From an uncultured Thermoleophilia bacterium (GTDB lineage: Bacteria > Actinomycetota > Thermoleophilia > UBA2241): 41,068 nt of DNA. The notes below the pieces were generated by a model. The model saw only the letters and a list, made by a program, of their open reading frames with translations, was not told where the DNA came from and did not search any database. Made by a program: the position numbers and the translations under genes. Shown in pieces: positions 27,253 through 36,900 of this stretch; the stretch's first letter is position 1; every line of letters begins with the position of its first letter. Where the stretch lies: the NCBI GenBank assembly GCA_903862845.1, contig CAIOZS010000271.1:1-41068 (forward strand), written 5' to 3'.

Positions 27253-28236
27253 GTGGCCGAACGCGACACCAGTGGCAGCCAGGTCACCCAAGACCTCACC
27301 ATCAGCACGGTCAGCGAGCTCGACCTCATCGAGGACAAGTACTCGGGTCGCAAGCCGCTCGGCCTGTGGGCCGACACCTGGCGGCGCCTCAAGCGCAACC
27401 ACCTGGCCGTGGTCGGCATGTGCATAATCATCGTGTTCCTCGCCGTCGGCATGACCGAGGAGATCGCCAGCTTCACGCCCAAGGGCTACCTGGCGCCCTA
27501 CAACCCCAACGCTGTCAATTACGCGCTCTCGCCCAAGGGCCTCGGCTCGCCGCCGTCCTGGTCGCACCCGTTCGGCACCGACTACCTGGGCCGCGACGTG
27601 TTCTCGCGGGTGCTGGTCGCGACGCGCATCTCGATGCTGGTCGGCGTCATCGCCGTTGCCATCGCGCTGATCATCGGCCTCATCCTGGGGCCGATCTCGG
27701 GCTACTACGGGGGCTGGGTCGACTCGGTGATCATGCGAACAGCCGACGTCTTCTTCGCCTTCCCGTACATCCTCTTCGTGCTGCTCATCATGACCGTGCT
27801 CGGTCCCGGCCTGTGGAACGTGTTCATCGCCATCGGCATCCTGGGCTGGGCCACCTACGCGCGCCTCAACCGCGGCTCGGTGCTCAGCGTCAAGGCCATG
27901 GAGTACGTCGAGGCGGCCCGTGCCCAGGGCGCCAGCGACCTGCGCATCATCTTCCGTCACGTGCTGCCGAACACCATGGCGCCCGTGTACGTGGCCATCG
28001 CCATGGGCATCGGCGGCGCCATAGTCACTGAGGCGGCGCTGAGCTTCCTCGGCATCGGCATCCAGCCGCCCAACGCCTCGTGGGGCAAGATGATCGCCGA
28101 CTACCTGAGCTACCTGGCCGCCGGAAGCTGGTGGATGCTCACCTTCCCCAGCGTTTTCCTGGTGATCACGGTGTTCGGCTTCATCTCGTTCGGCAACGGC
28201 TTGCGCGACGCCACCGACCCCAAGCTCAAGGAATAG
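27253..28236 (+). CDS. oppC: Oligopeptide/dipeptide ABC transporter permease (OppC/DppC)
   Basis: This 327-residue second permease has an N-terminal cytoplasmic stretch (about 50 residues), a first hydrophobic helix (VVGMCIIIVFLAVGM), the OppC signature HPFGTDYLGRDVFSRVL, and an EAA loop (YVEAARAQGASDLRIIFRHVLPN). The closing region FGNGLRDATDPKLKE is typical. GTG 27253, 5 bp after oppB, is the likely start because it yields the family-length protein; the open frame upstream overlaps oppB. oppD starts 2 bp after its stop, so the four downstream transport genes are a single translational unit. Confidence 0.95.
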   Translation: MAERDTSGSQVTQDLTISTVSELDLIEDKYSGRKPLGLWADTWRRLKRNHLAVVGMCIIIVFLAVGMTEEIASFTPKGYLAPYNPNAVNYALSPKGLGSPPSWSHPFGTDYLGRDVFSRVLVATRISMLVGVIAVAIALIIGLILGPISGYYGGWVDSVIMRTADVFFAFPYILFVLLIMTVLGPGLWNVFIAIGILGWATYARLNRGSVLSVKAMEYVEAARAQGASDLRIIFRHVLPNTMAPVYVAIAMGIGGAIVTEAALSFLGIGIQPPNASWGKMIADYLSYLAAGSWWMLTFPSVFLVITVFGFISFGNGLRDATDPKLKE

Positions 28237-28238
28237 GC

Positions 28239-29264
28239 ATGGGCGAACGACTGCTCACGGTCGACGGTCTCTCGACCCATTTCTTCACCTACGCCGGCGT
28301 GGTCAAGGCGGTCAACGGCGTGAGCTTCACGCTTGACCGCAAAGAGACGCTGGGCATCGTCGGCGAGTCCGGCTCGGGCAAGACGGTCGCGGCGCTGTCC
28401 CTGATGCGGCTCATCCCCGACCCGCCGGGCAAGATCGTCGAGGGTTCCCTGATGCTCGGTGACCGCGACCTGCGCAAGCTCAGCGACGAGGAGATCCGCC
28501 AGGTCCGCGGCAACGACATCGCGATGATCTTCCAGGACCCGATGACCAGCCTCAACCCGGTGCTCAAGATCGGCAACCAGATCGCCGAAGCCATCATCCT
28601 GCACCAGGACAAGGGCAAGGGCGAGGCGTGGAAGATGGCCGCCGAACTGCTCGACCGCGTGGGCATCCCCGACGCCGAGAAGCGCGTCAATCAGTACCCC
28701 TTCGAGTTCTCCGGGGGCATGCGTCAGCGTGCCATGATCGCCATGGCCATCAGCTGCAACCCCGACATCCTCATCGCCGACGAGCCTACCACCGCGCTCG
28801 ACGTCACCATCCAGGCGCAGATCATCGACGTCATCGAGGAGATGCAGCAGGCCTACGAGAGCGGCGTCATCCTCATCACTCACGATCTCGGCGTCGTCGC
28901 CGAGATCGCCGACAAGGTGATGGTCATGTACGGCGGCCGCACCGTCGAGTACGGCGGCATCGACGAGATCTTCTATAACCCGCACCACCCGTACACGTGG
29001 GGGCTGCTCGGCTCGCTGCCGCGGCTCGACCAGACCGAGAAGACGCGGCTCACGCCGATCAAGGGGCAGCCGCCCGACCTCATCGCCCTGCCCAGCGGCT
29101 GCCCGTTCGTGGGGCGCTGCCTCTACGAGCGGCCCACCTGCCGCAACCAGTGGCCGGCGCTCGAGATCGTCGGGCCCGAGCACGGCGTGAACTGCTGGAT
29201 CCCCGAGGACGAGCGCCGCGAGGTGCGTGCTTCCTTGCCGCACTTCCAGGAGTACGCCAAATGA
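28239..29264 (+). CDS. oppD: Oligopeptide/dipeptide ABC transporter ATPase (OppD/DppD)
   Basis: This 341-residue cytoplasmic ATPase has Walker A GESGSGKT (about residue 44), signature [15 protein letters not shown], Walker [13 protein letters not shown] and switch His in [11 protein letters not shown]. The C-terminal oligopeptide-transporter extension has cysteines in the [19 protein letters not shown] region, the site of a [4Fe-4S] cluster in some homologues. The OppD-type ATPase pairs with OppF. Its stop overlaps the oppF ATG by 4 bp (ATGA). Confidence 0.96.
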   Translation: MGERLLTVDGLSTHFFTYAGVVKAVNGVSFTLDRKETLGIVGESGSGKTVAALSLMRLIPDPPGKIVEGSLMLGDRDLRKLSDEEIRQVRGNDIAMIFQDPMTSLNPVLKIGNQIAEAIILHQDKGKGEAWKMAAELLDRVGIPDAEKRVNQYPFEFSGGMRQRAMIAMAISCNPDILIADEPTTALDVTIQAQIIDVIEEMQQAYESGVILITHDLGVVAEIADKVMVMYGGRTVEYGGIDEIFYNPHHPYTWGLLGSLPRLDQTEKTRLTPIKGQPPDLIALPSGCPFVGRCLYERPTCRNQWPALEIVGPEHGVNCWIPEDERREVRASLPHFQEYAK

Positions 29265-30310
29265 GCCTGCTCGAGGTCAAAGGGCTAAAGAAGCACTTCC
29301 CCATCAAGTCGGGGATCCTCAAACGCACCACCGGCCAGGTCTACGCGGTCGACGGCGTGAGCTTCTCGGTCGAGAAAGGCGAGACTCTCGGCCTGGTCGG
29401 CGAGAGCGGCTGCGGCAAGTCCACCACGGGTCGCGCGGTGCTGCGCCTCATCGCCCCCACCGCCGGCACGATCATTTTCGAAGGCGTCGACATCATGGCC
29501 GCCTCGCGGGCGCAGATGCAGACGCTGCGCCGCGACATGCAGATCATCTTCCAGGACCCGTACGCCTCGCTGAACCCGCGCATGCGCGTGCGCAACATCG
29601 TCGGCGAGTCGCTCAAGATCCACAACGTCGGCACCGAGGCCGAGCGCAAGAAGCGCGTCTTCGAGCTGCTCGAGATCGTCGGGCTCAGCACCGAGCACGC
29701 CGAGCGCTACCCGCACGAGTTCTCGGGCGGGCAGCGCCAGCGCATCGGCATCGCCCGCGCCCTGGCGCTCCAGCCCAAGCTCATCATCTGCGACGAGCCC
29801 GTGAGCGCCCTCGACGTGTCCATCCGCGCCCAGGTCATCAACCTGCTCGAGGACCTCCAGGACGAGTTCGACCTCACCTACGTCTTCATCGCCCACGACC
29901 TCTCGGTGGTCAAGCACACCTCCGACCGCGTGGCCGTCATGTATCTCGGCAAGATCGTCGAGATCTCGGACAGCGCTGTGCTCTACGACCGGCCGCAGCA
30001 TCCCTACACCGAGGCGCTCCTCTCGGCCGTGCCCATCCCGGACCCACACACAGAACGCGCGCGCCGGCGCATCATCCTCGAGGGCGACGTGCCCAGCCCG
30101 GCGAACCCGCCCAAGGGCTGCGTCTTCCACCCGCGCTGCCCGCGTGCGCAGGAGGACTGCACCGCCGCGATGCCCGCGCTGGTGAGCACCGGCGGCGATG
30201 CCGGCGAGCGGCATGAGGTCGCCTGCTACTTCCCGGCGCGCTTCAAAGACGGCGAGCGCTCCGTGGCCGGCGAGCCGTTCGCCGGCGCCAGCCCGCCCGC
30301 GTCCGCCTGA
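29261..30310 (+). CDS. oppF: Oligopeptide/dipeptide ABC transporter ATPase (OppF/DppF)
   Basis: This 349-residue partner ATPase has [27 protein letters not shown] (typical of OppF), signature [16 protein letters not shown], Walker [13 protein letters not shown] and switch [11 protein letters not shown]. The C-terminal oligopeptide-transporter segment [15 protein letters not shown] has conserved cysteines. ATG 29261 overlaps the oppD stop. It is the last gene of the transporter; about 60 bp separate it from the PrsA-like gene, which has its own -10. Confidence 0.96.
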   Translation: MSLLEVKGLKKHFPIKSGILKRTTGQVYAVDGVSFSVEKGETLGLVGESGCGKSTTGRAVLRLIAPTAGTIIFEGVDIMAASRAQMQTLRRDMQIIFQDPYASLNPRMRVRNIVGESLKIHNVGTEAERKKRVFELLEIVGLSTEHAERYPHEFSGGQRQRIGIARALALQPKLIICDEPVSALDVSIRAQVINLLEDLQDEFDLTYVFIAHDLSVVKHTSDRVAVMYLGKIVEISDSAVLYDRPQHPYTEALLSAVPIPDPHTERARRRIILEGDVPSPANPPKGCVFHPRCPRAQEDCTAAMPALVSTGGDAGERHEVACYFPARFKDGERSVAGEPFAGASPPASA

Positions 30311-30359
30311 GCGGCGCCGCACGATCCGGCGCCGGTCTGCGCCGGGCCTCCATCCGCAG

Positions 30360-30365
30360 TATCCT
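30360..30365 (+). promoter_or_regulatory. -10 element for a probable leaderless PrsA-like transcript
   Basis: TATCCT ends 6 nt before the ATG at 30372 and no clear SD sequence is seen, matching the arrangement at uvrC and oppB. Confidence 0.4.
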
Positions 30366-30371
30366 GAGGCC

Positions 30372-31304
30372 ATGACGTTCACGCTGCGCAGAGTCTGGAT
30401 CCTCCTTGTGCTGGCGGCGCTTGTCGCCGTCGCCGGACTGGCCGCCTGCGGCAACGGCGGCGCTCACGGCGGCGCGAGCGTGAGTCCCGACGCCGTCGTT
30501 GCGCGCGTGAACGGTTCGGCGATCCACCAGAGCGCCGTCGATCTGGCCCGCGCGGAAGCGCGCTTTTCGGGCGTCGCCGATGGTGCGGGCGAGGCGCTCG
30601 ACGCCGCGATAGACCGCGAGCTCGTGCGCGCTGAGGCTGAGCGGCTTGGCGTCGCCGCGGACGAAGCCGAGGTCGAGAGCCGCTTGGCTGCGGTCGGCAC
30701 GCAGCTCGGCGGCGACGCCGCCTTCAAGTCTGCGCTGAAGAAGGCCGCGATGAGTGAGTCTCAGCTCCGCGAGAGCCTCCGCGCCGGGGTGCTTCGCGAG
30801 GCCGTCCAGGACGCTCGCTTTCCGCAGATCAAGGCCGCTCCCGGCGCGGCGCGACGCTTCTACGTGCGCAAGCGCGCCGGCCTGTTCACCGAGCCGGCCG
30901 CGACCAACGTCGGCGCCCTCGTCGTGCGCAACGCCGGGATCGCCGGCAACGCCATCAAACGTCTTCGCCAGGGTCGCCCGTTCGAAGAAGTCTCGCGGCA
31001 GTTCAGCATCGACCCACAGATCAAGGACGCCGCCGGCATGCTCGGGTGGCTCGATCCGCGCTCGCTGCCCGGGCCGCTGGGCAAGGCCGTCGGCCGCCTT
31101 CGCGTGGGCCAGATCTCCGCGCCGGTTGCCGGACCGGGCGGCACCTGGGTCTTCAAGGTCCTGGCGCGCCGGCCGCGACGTGTGGCCTCGTTTGCCGAGG
31201 TGCGCGCCCAGATCGAGGACGGTCTCACCGGCCGGAGGCGCTCCGCGGCGCTCGACAGGTGGATCGTCACGGCGCGCAAGGACGCCCAGATCGAGCGGCT
31301 GTAG
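30372..31304 (+). CDS. Peptidyl-prolyl isomerase lipoprotein of the SurA/PrsA (parvulin) type
   Basis: The 310-residue protein has a lipoprotein signal with lipobox L23-A-A-C26. A SurA-N-like chaperone domain follows (VVARVNGSAIHQSAVD ... AIDRELVRAEAERLGV), then a parvulin-like segment (about 190-275) with FEEVSRQFSIDPQIKDAAGMLGWLDPRSLPGPLGKAV and VGQISAPVAGPGGTWVFKVL. These fit extracytoplasmic foldases that help secreted proteins fold. The parvulin core keeps the order of strands, but the canonical catalytic HIL motif is replaced by NVGALVVRN, so isomerase activity may be weak or absent. It is a stand-alone gene between the transporter and the LapA-like gene. Confidence 0.85.
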   Translation: MTFTLRRVWILLVLAALVAVAGLAACGNGGAHGGASVSPDAVVARVNGSAIHQSAVDLARAEARFSGVADGAGEALDAAIDRELVRAEAERLGVAADEAEVESRLAAVGTQLGGDAAFKSALKKAAMSESQLRESLRAGVLREAVQDARFPQIKAAPGAARRFYVRKRAGLFTEPAATNVGALVVRNAGIAGNAIKRLRQGRPFEEVSRQFSIDPQIKDAAGMLGWLDPRSLPGPLGKAVGRLRVGQISAPVAGPGGTWVFKVLARRPRRVASFAEVRAQIEDGLTGRRRSAALDRWIVTARKDAQIERL

Positions 31305-31352
31305 GGCGGCCGCCGGCGCGTGCGACGGCGCCTGTGCCGGGCGGCCGCCGGT

Positions 31353-31361
31353 TGCTATACT
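31353..31361 (+). promoter_or_regulatory. Extended -10 promoter for the LapA-like gene
   Basis: TGC-TATACT (TG at 31353-31354, hexamer 31356-31361) is the best -10 match in the window and carries the TGn extension. The GTG start with a CAGGAGG SD follows 33 bp later. Confidence 0.5.
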
Positions 31362-31394
31362 CGCCCTCGGAACCCGCGCCCAGGAGGCCGCATC

Positions 31395-32069
31395 GTGCGC
31401 AACGCTCTCATAGTCCTCGTTGTCGTGGCTCTGCTGCTCGTGGCTCTGGGCGCCGTCAACAACGGCTTGCTCTTCGATATCGACTTTGTCGCCGGCACCT
31501 GGACGGCGGTTTCGCTGCTATGGGTCGCGGTCGTCACCGCCGGCGTAGTCTTCGTGACCGGGCTGGTCGCGGCGCTGCTCGCTCAGTCGAGCGCGGTCGC
31601 CGCGCGGCGCAAGCTCGAGAAGGAGCTGCAGGGCACCTACGAGCGGCTGCGGGCCGCCGAGGCCAGGCTGCCACGACCCGTGCCCGAGGCGGCCGCCGTC
31701 GTCGACGTGACGCCTGGGGAGCAGACGGCGGTGACCAGCGTCGTACTCGCCTCGGCGGCCGCGGACGCAGGCGCCATCGACGAGGCGGCGACGGGAGAGG
31801 CCGAGACCGCAGTGACCGGCGCCGCGCCCGAGGCCGAGACGGCAGTGACCGGCGCCGCGCCCGAGGCCGAGACGCCCGCAACGGACGCGATGCCCCCAGA
31901 CGACGCCGGGGCGGACGCGACCTTAGTCGACGAGGCCGCCGCCGCGGACGAGCCGGACGCCTCCGCCGCGTCGGAGCCGGCCACCGAACAGGATGCCTCT
32001 GCCGAGCCGGACTCTGTGGCCGCGCCCGATGCGACCGCCACGGAGACCCCGCCGCCTACCGCGTCCTGA
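31395..32069 (+). CDS. Membrane protein with LapA-like N-terminus and acidic repeat-containing tail
   Basis: The 224-residue protein has two hydrophobic segments (about 3-18 and 35-58) separated by NNGLLFDIDFVAGTW, then a basic/coiled-coil stretch (VAARRKLEKELQGTYERLRAAEARL), the layout of LapA/DUF1049 proteins. From about residue 95 it is an Ala/Glu/Asp/Pro-rich, low-complexity tail with a duplicated 11-residue unit (ETAVTGAAPEA). GTG 31395 is supported by CAGGAGG upstream. The tail is probably disordered and cytoplasmic. The function is unknown; in proteobacteria LapA (YciS) acts in LPS assembly, which cannot be carried over here. Confidence 0.65.
   Translation: MRNALIVLVVVALLLVALGAVNNGLLFDIDFVAGTWTAVSLLWVAVVTAGVVFVTGLVAALLAQSSAVAARRKLEKELQGTYERLRAAEARLPRPVPEAAAVVDVTPGEQTAVTSVVLASAAADAGAIDEAATGEAETAVTGAAPEAETAVTGAAPEAETPATDAMPPDDAGADATLVDEAAAADEPDASAASEPATEQDASAEPDSVAAPDATATETPPPTAS
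31803..31868 (+). repeat. Two tandem 33-bp units in the LapA-like gene
   Basis: Units 31803-31835 and 31836-31868 differ at one or two bases and encode ETAVTGAAPEA twice. A third, partial unit follows. Such in-frame repeats can change copy number by slippage. Confidence 0.8.
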
Positions 32070-32129
32070 CCTCGCCGCCGCGCCGTTATCTGTCGGCCCG
32101 CCGCGGTACACTCACGCGGTGAGGTACTC

Positions 32130-34679
32130 GTGAACGATCCCGGTTCTTGGCGCATCGCGCCCGTCTCGTACGCCGACGTCCGCCGCCTCGCGGCGGAGCT
32201 CGGCGTGAGCGAGGTCATGGCGCAGGTCCTCGTGCGCCGCGGGTACGGCGACGCCGCCGCGGCGCAGGCCTTTCTGCACCCGGACTACCGCGTCCACAAC
32301 CCGTACCTCATGGCGGGGATGGCCGCCGCCCGCCGGCGCCTCGACAAGGCGCTGCAGCGCGGCGAGCCGATCGCCGTGCACGGCGACTACGACGCCGACG
32401 GCATCACGGCGACGTTTCTGCTGGTGCGCGTCCTCGAGGAGCTCGGCGCCGACGTGCGCTCGTATTTGCCCAACAGGTTCTCTGAGGGGTACGGGGTCTC
32501 GACGGCCGCCGTCGAAGAGCTTGCGGCCGGCGGCGTCAAACTGCTCGTCACGGTGGACTGCGGCATCAGCGCGCGCGCCGAGGTGGCCCGTGCCGGCGCG
32601 CTCGGCATGGACGTCATCGTCACCGATCATCACGAGATGGAGGGCCCGCCGCCGGACTGCGTCGTCGTGACGCCCAAACTTCCCGGCTACCCGTGCCCGC
32701 AGCTCGCCGGCGTCGGCGTCGCCTTCAAGCTCGCGCACGCACTTCTCGCGGAGCCTGCGGGAGATCGCGTCGAGGTTCCACTCGCCCTGCGGCAGTTCAG
32801 CGACGTGGTCGCCATCGGCACCATCGCCGACATCGTGCCGCTCGTCGACGAGAACCGCGTCCTGGCGAGCATCGGCCTGGGGCGCCTGCGCAGCTCGCCG
32901 CGCCCCGGGCTGGCCGCGCTGATGGAGGTCGCCGGGGTCAAGGCCGACGGCGTCGACGCCGGCACCGTCGGCTTTCGCCTGGCGCCGCGGCTCAACGCCG
33001 CTGGTCGCCTCGAAGACGCTTCACTGGCGCTGGAGCTGCTGGGCTGCGCCGACCGCGAGACGGCGCTGCCCCTGGCCCTGCGCCTCAACGAGCTCAATCA
33101 GGACCGCCAGGCGATCGAGGCCGGGATCCTGGCCGCCGCCGCAGAGATGGTGCCCGACCCGCTGCCCCCGGCCCTGGTGCTGTCGTCGCGCGACTGGCAC
33201 GAAGGCGTCGTGGGCATCGTCGCCTCCCGCGTCGTCGAACGCTTCAACCGCCCCACGATCCTGCTCAGCGAGGGAGACGACGAGGCCAAGGGCTCCGGGC
33301 GGAGCATCCCGGGCTTCGACCTCCTCGGCGCCGTCGAACGCAGCGCCACGCATCTTCTTTCTTTCGGCGGGCATCGCGCCGCCTGCGGCCTGCGGCTGCG
33401 GCGCGAGCACATCCCCGCCTTTCGTGAGGCCTTCGTAGCGCAGGCGGCGGCGGTGCTCAGCGCGGCCGATCTCGTGCGCACGCAGCCCGTCGACGCCGTC
33501 GTCGGCGGCCACGATCTCACTCTCGGGCTCGCCGACGAGCTGGAGCTTCTTGCTCCGCACGGCTTCGGCAATCGCAAGGTCACGCTTCTGCTCCACGGGG
33601 CGGAGGTAGTGGGGCCGCGTCTCACCCGCGACCACCGGCACGCGCAATACCGCGTGCGCTGTGACGGCGCTACGTGCCAGGCGATCCATTTCAACTTCGA
33701 CAAGTTGCAGGAGCTTACCGAGCCCGGGCGCTTCGACGTGCCGCTGGGTCTCTCGAAGAACGAGTACAACGGCGCCGTGAGCGCCCAGGCCGAGGTCAGG
33801 GCGCTGCACCGGCTCGCCGCGCCGGGCCGCGACCTGTGCACGACCGCCTGCGACCTGTCGTGCCCAGATCGGCTTACCGGCGGCGCCCTGTGGGACGAGC
33901 TGCTCGAGGGTCCGTCGTGGCAGGGCGCCGACGAGTCGGTTGCGCTCGCGGAGGCGCGCCGGGACGGCCGCCTCGTGGACCGCCGCGACCGCGCCGCCGT
34001 CTCGGCGCTGGCCGCGCTGGCGGCCGGCGGCGAGCGCGTGCTGGTGCTTGTCGCCGACGTCGCCCGCCGCCGCCCGCTGCTCAGTGCCGACGTGCTCTCG
34101 CCGCAGCTCGCGCGGCGGGCCGCCTACGTGCAATCGGCGTGCGCCGGCCGGCTCGGCGAAGCGCCGGCCGGCGCCGATCTCGTGATGACGAGCTACGACG
34201 TGGTGGCCGCGCACCCGGAGTGGGCGGCGGCCTTCGCCCACGTCGTGCTCCTCGACCCGCCGTTCACGCGCCGCCTGTTCGCGGCGGTCGCGGCCGCGGC
34301 GCCCGAGGCGTGGGTGCACGCGCTCTGGGGCCGCGCAGAGGCGGGCTTCGCCGCGCAGGTCGCGGCCGCCGAGCTCGACCTCGATGCGGCGATGCGGCGC
34401 GCCTGGCGCATCCTCGCCGCCGCGGGCGGCCGCTTTGACGAAGCGCTCGAGCAGCAACTTCTTGGGGGAGACCCGTTTCTGCGCTCGGCCGGCGCCGCGG
34501 CGGCTGCCCTGAGGGCGCTCCGCGACGCCGGCCTCCTGCACCCAGGCGGCTCCGGCGGCTACCATCTTGTGCGGCCGCAGGGTAAGGTCGATGTCACCCA
34601 CACCGACACGTACAGGGCATGGCACACACTGTTTCAGACAAGCGACTTCCTGAGGACCTGCCTGACAGCCGGGATCTGA
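32130..34679 (+). CDS. recJ: Single-stranded-DNA-specific exonuclease RecJ
   Basis: This 849-residue 5'-3' ssDNA exonuclease of the DHH phosphoesterase superfamily acts in recombination and repair. It shows motif VHGDYDADGITAT (about 85), VTVDCGIS, VTDHHEMEGPPP (the DHH signature) and the DHHA1 domain with DWHEGVVGIVASRVVERFNRP and LSFGGHRAACGLRL. A long C-terminal extension (about 575-849) resembles that of Gram-positive RecJ rather than E. coli RecJ (577 residues). GTG 32130 has GTGAGG 5 nt upstream, and TACACT at 32107 could be its -10. Its end overlaps the relA start by 61 bp in another frame. The recJ-relA order is conserved in many Gram-positives. Confidence 0.96.
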   Translation: MNDPGSWRIAPVSYADVRRLAAELGVSEVMAQVLVRRGYGDAAAAQAFLHPDYRVHNPYLMAGMAAARRRLDKALQRGEPIAVHGDYDADGITATFLLVRVLEELGADVRSYLPNRFSEGYGVSTAAVEELAAGGVKLLVTVDCGISARAEVARAGALGMDVIVTDHHEMEGPPPDCVVVTPKLPGYPCPQLAGVGVAFKLAHALLAEPAGDRVEVPLALRQFSDVVAIGTIADIVPLVDENRVLASIGLGRLRSSPRPGLAALMEVAGVKADGVDAGTVGFRLAPRLNAAGRLEDASLALELLGCADRETALPLALRLNELNQDRQAIEAGILAAAAEMVPDPLPPALVLSSRDWHEGVVGIVASRVVERFNRPTILLSEGDDEAKGSGRSIPGFDLLGAVERSATHLLSFGGHRAACGLRLRREHIPAFREAFVAQAAAVLSAADLVRTQPVDAVVGGHDLTLGLADELELLAPHGFGNRKVTLLLHGAEVVGPRLTRDHRHAQYRVRCDGATCQAIHFNFDKLQELTEPGRFDVPLGLSKNEYNGAVSAQAEVRALHRLAAPGRDLCTTACDLSCPDRLTGGALWDELLEGPSWQGADESVALAEARRDGRLVDRRDRAAVSALAALAAGGERVLVLVADVARRRPLLSADVLSPQLARRAAYVQSACAGRLGEAPAGADLVMTSYDVVAAHPEWAAAFAHVVLLDPPFTRRLFAAVAAAAPEAWVHALWGRAEAGFAAQVAAAELDLDAAMRRAWRILAAAGGRFDEALEQQLLGGDPFLRSAGAAAAALRALRDAGLLHPGGSGGYHLVRPQGKVDVTHTDTYRAWHTLFQTSDFLRTCLTAGI

Positions 34680-36868
34680 CGCAGGTCCCGGGCAAGTACC
34701 GCCCGCTTCTCGACGACCTCTTCGGGGCCATCGCCCGTTACAACCCGGACCCCGACCGTGAGCTCATCACGCGGGCGTTCGTCGCGGCCTGCGTCCTCCA
34801 CGGCCAGCAGAGCCGCAAGAGCGGCGAGGCCTACATCCACCATCCCGTGGGCACGGCCCTCAACGCTGCCGAGCTCAAGCTCGACTCGGTCACCATGGCG
34901 GCGGCGTTGCTGCACGACGTCGTCGAGGACACGGGCACGCCGCTCTCCTGGATCGAGGACCAGTTCGGCGACGAGATCGCCATGCTGGTCGACGGGGTCA
35001 CCAAGCTCACCAAGATGCACTTCACCTCCCAGGAGGAGGAGCAAGCCGAGAACTACCGCAAGATGATCGTCGCCATGGCCACCGACATCCGCGTCATCCT
35101 CATCAAGCTCTGCGATCGTCTGCACAACATGCACACCCTCTGCTATCTCAGCAAGCAGAAGCAGATCCAGAAGGCCAAGGAGACGCTCGAGGTCTACGCG
35201 CCGCTGGCTCATCGCCTGGGCATCCACAAGATGAAGTGGCAGCTCGAGGACCTCGCCTTCGCCTCGCTGCACCCGCGCAAGTACCAGGAGATCCAGACAT
35301 GGGTGGCGCAGCGGCGCGCCGATCGCGAGGACTACGTCGACGAGGCGGCCGGCTTTCTGAGCGCCGAGCTCGAGCAGGCCGGCATCGCCGCCGATATCAG
35401 CGGCCGCGCCAAGCACTTCTACTCCATCTACACGAAGATGAGCCGCGGCGGCAAGGAGTTCAACGAGATCTTCGACCTCACCGGCCTGCGCGTGCTCGTC
35501 GAGACCATCAAGGACTGCTACGGCGCCGTGGGCATCATCCACTCCGTGTGGAAGCCCATCCCCGGACGCTTCAAAGACTACATCGCGATGCCCAAGTTCA
35601 ACCTCTACCAGTCGCTGCACACCACGGTGATCGGCCCGGGCGGCAAGCCCCTGGAGATCCAGATCCGCACCTTCGACATGCACCAGACCGCCCAGTTCGG
35701 GGTCGCCGCGCACTGGCTCTACAAAGAGCGCGGCGAGCGCGACCCCGACAAGCTGGCCTGGCTGGGCCAGATGATGGAGTGGCAGTCAGAGACGGGCGAT
35801 CCGCGCGAGTTCATGGATACGCTGCGCGTCGAGCTCTTCGAGGACGAGGTCTTCGTGTTCACGCCCAAAGGCGACGTCAAGAGCCTTTCCGCGGGCAGCA
35901 CGCCGGTCGACTTCGCCTACGCCGTGCACACCGACGTCGGCAGCCACACCGTGGGCGCCAAGGTCAACGGCCGCATCGTGCCGCTGCACACCAAGCTGAG
36001 CAGCGGCGACATCGTCGAGATCATCACCAGCAAGTCGAGCCACGGGCCGTCCCGCGACTGGCTCGACATCGTCAACACGACGCGGGCGCGCCAGAAGATC
36101 CGCCAGCACTTCCGCCGCGAGCAGCGCGAGGACAGCGAGCGTTCCGGTCGCGACCTCCTGCAGGAGGTGCTGCGTCGCGAAGGCCTGCCCGCCCATAAGA
36201 TCCTCGCCTCCAAGGTCTTCGGGCAGATCTGCAAGGAGATAGGGTTCGCCAAGCCCGACGACCTGTTCGTGGCCATCGGCTCGGGCCGCGTGCCCGTCAA
36301 GGCCGTGGCCAACAAGGTGATGCTGGCCTCGGGAACGATGAAGGAGGCCACGCCGCCGCCGGAGATGCTGCCCACGCGTCCCGCTCAGGACGCCGACGAA
36401 CCGCAGGCCCTCTCCGGAGATTTCGGGATCGCCGTCGAAGGCATGAGCGACATCATGATCCGCATGGCCAAGTGCTGTAAGCCCCTCCCCGGCGACGACA
36501 TCGTCGGCTACATCTCCCTCGGCAAGGGCATCACCGTCCATCGCAGCGACTGCAAGAACGCTCGCGCCCTCATGAAGAATCCCGAGCGTTTCACCAAGGT
36601 GGACTGGCAGGGCCTCGGCGGCATGGCCTTCAGGGTCGAGATCATGGTCGAGGCGCTCGACCGCAACCACCTGCTCGAAGACCTCGCGCGCACGCTCTCG
36701 GATTCCGGCGTCAACATCGTCGGAGGCAGCATGCAGACGCTGCCCGACGGCGTCGTTCGTGACCGCTTCACGCTCGAGGTGGGGGACGTGCGCCAGCTCG
36801 ACAACATCCTCGCCAACATCCGCAGCATCCACACGGTCTACGACGCCTACCGGGTCGTCTCCAGCTGA
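34619..36868 (+). CDS. relA: Bifunctional (p)ppGpp synthetase/hydrolase (RelA/SpoT, Rel)
   Basis: This 749-residue stringent-response enzyme has the N-terminal HD hydrolase domain (YIHHPVGTALNAAEL, ALLHDVVEDTG; both metal-binding His/Asp elements present), the synthetase domain (GRAKHFYSIYTKM, RFKDYIAMPKFNLYQSLHTTV, EIQIRTFDMHQTAQFGVAAHW), a TGS domain (VFVFTPKGDVKSL ... STPVDFAYAVHTDVG) and a C-terminal zinc-finger/ACT region (MAKCCKPLPGDDIVGYISLGKGITVHR). Both catalytic halves look intact, so it should both make and degrade (p)ppGpp. ATG 34619 lies inside recJ (61-bp overlap); no better start lies after the recJ stop without losing N-terminal sequence. Downstream, the usual partners (hydrolase, hisS) are displaced by the cassette region. 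Confidence 0.97.
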   Translation: MAHTVSDKRLPEDLPDSRDLTQVPGKYRPLLDDLFGAIARYNPDPDRELITRAFVAACVLHGQQSRKSGEAYIHHPVGTALNAAELKLDSVTMAAALLHDVVEDTGTPLSWIEDQFGDEIAMLVDGVTKLTKMHFTSQEEEQAENYRKMIVAMATDIRVILIKLCDRLHNMHTLCYLSKQKQIQKAKETLEVYAPLAHRLGIHKMKWQLEDLAFASLHPRKYQEIQTWVAQRRADREDYVDEAAGFLSAELEQAGIAADISGRAKHFYSIYTKMSRGGKEFNEIFDLTGLRVLVETIKDCYGAVGIIHSVWKPIPGRFKDYIAMPKFNLYQSLHTTVIGPGGKPLEIQIRTFDMHQTAQFGVAAHWLYKERGERDPDKLAWLGQMMEWQSETGDPREFMDTLRVELFEDEVFVFTPKGDVKSLSAGSTPVDFAYAVHTDVGSHTVGAKVNGRIVPLHTKLSSGDIVEIITSKSSHGPSRDWLDIVNTTRARQKIRQHFRREQREDSERSGRDLLQEVLRREGLPAHKILASKVFGQICKEIGFAKPDDLFVAIGSGRVPVKAVANKVMLASGTMKEATPPPEMLPTRPAQDADEPQALSGDFGIAVEGMSDIMIRMAKCCKPLPGDDIVGYISLGKGITVHRSDCKNARALMKNPERFTKVDWQGLGGMAFRVEIMVEALDRNHLLEDLARTLSDSGVNIVGGSMQTLPDGVVRDRFTLEVGDVRQLDNILANIRSIHTVYDAYRVVSS

Positions 36869-36900
36869 CGCCGCCCGCGGCTCGCATGTGCCGCTCCACG

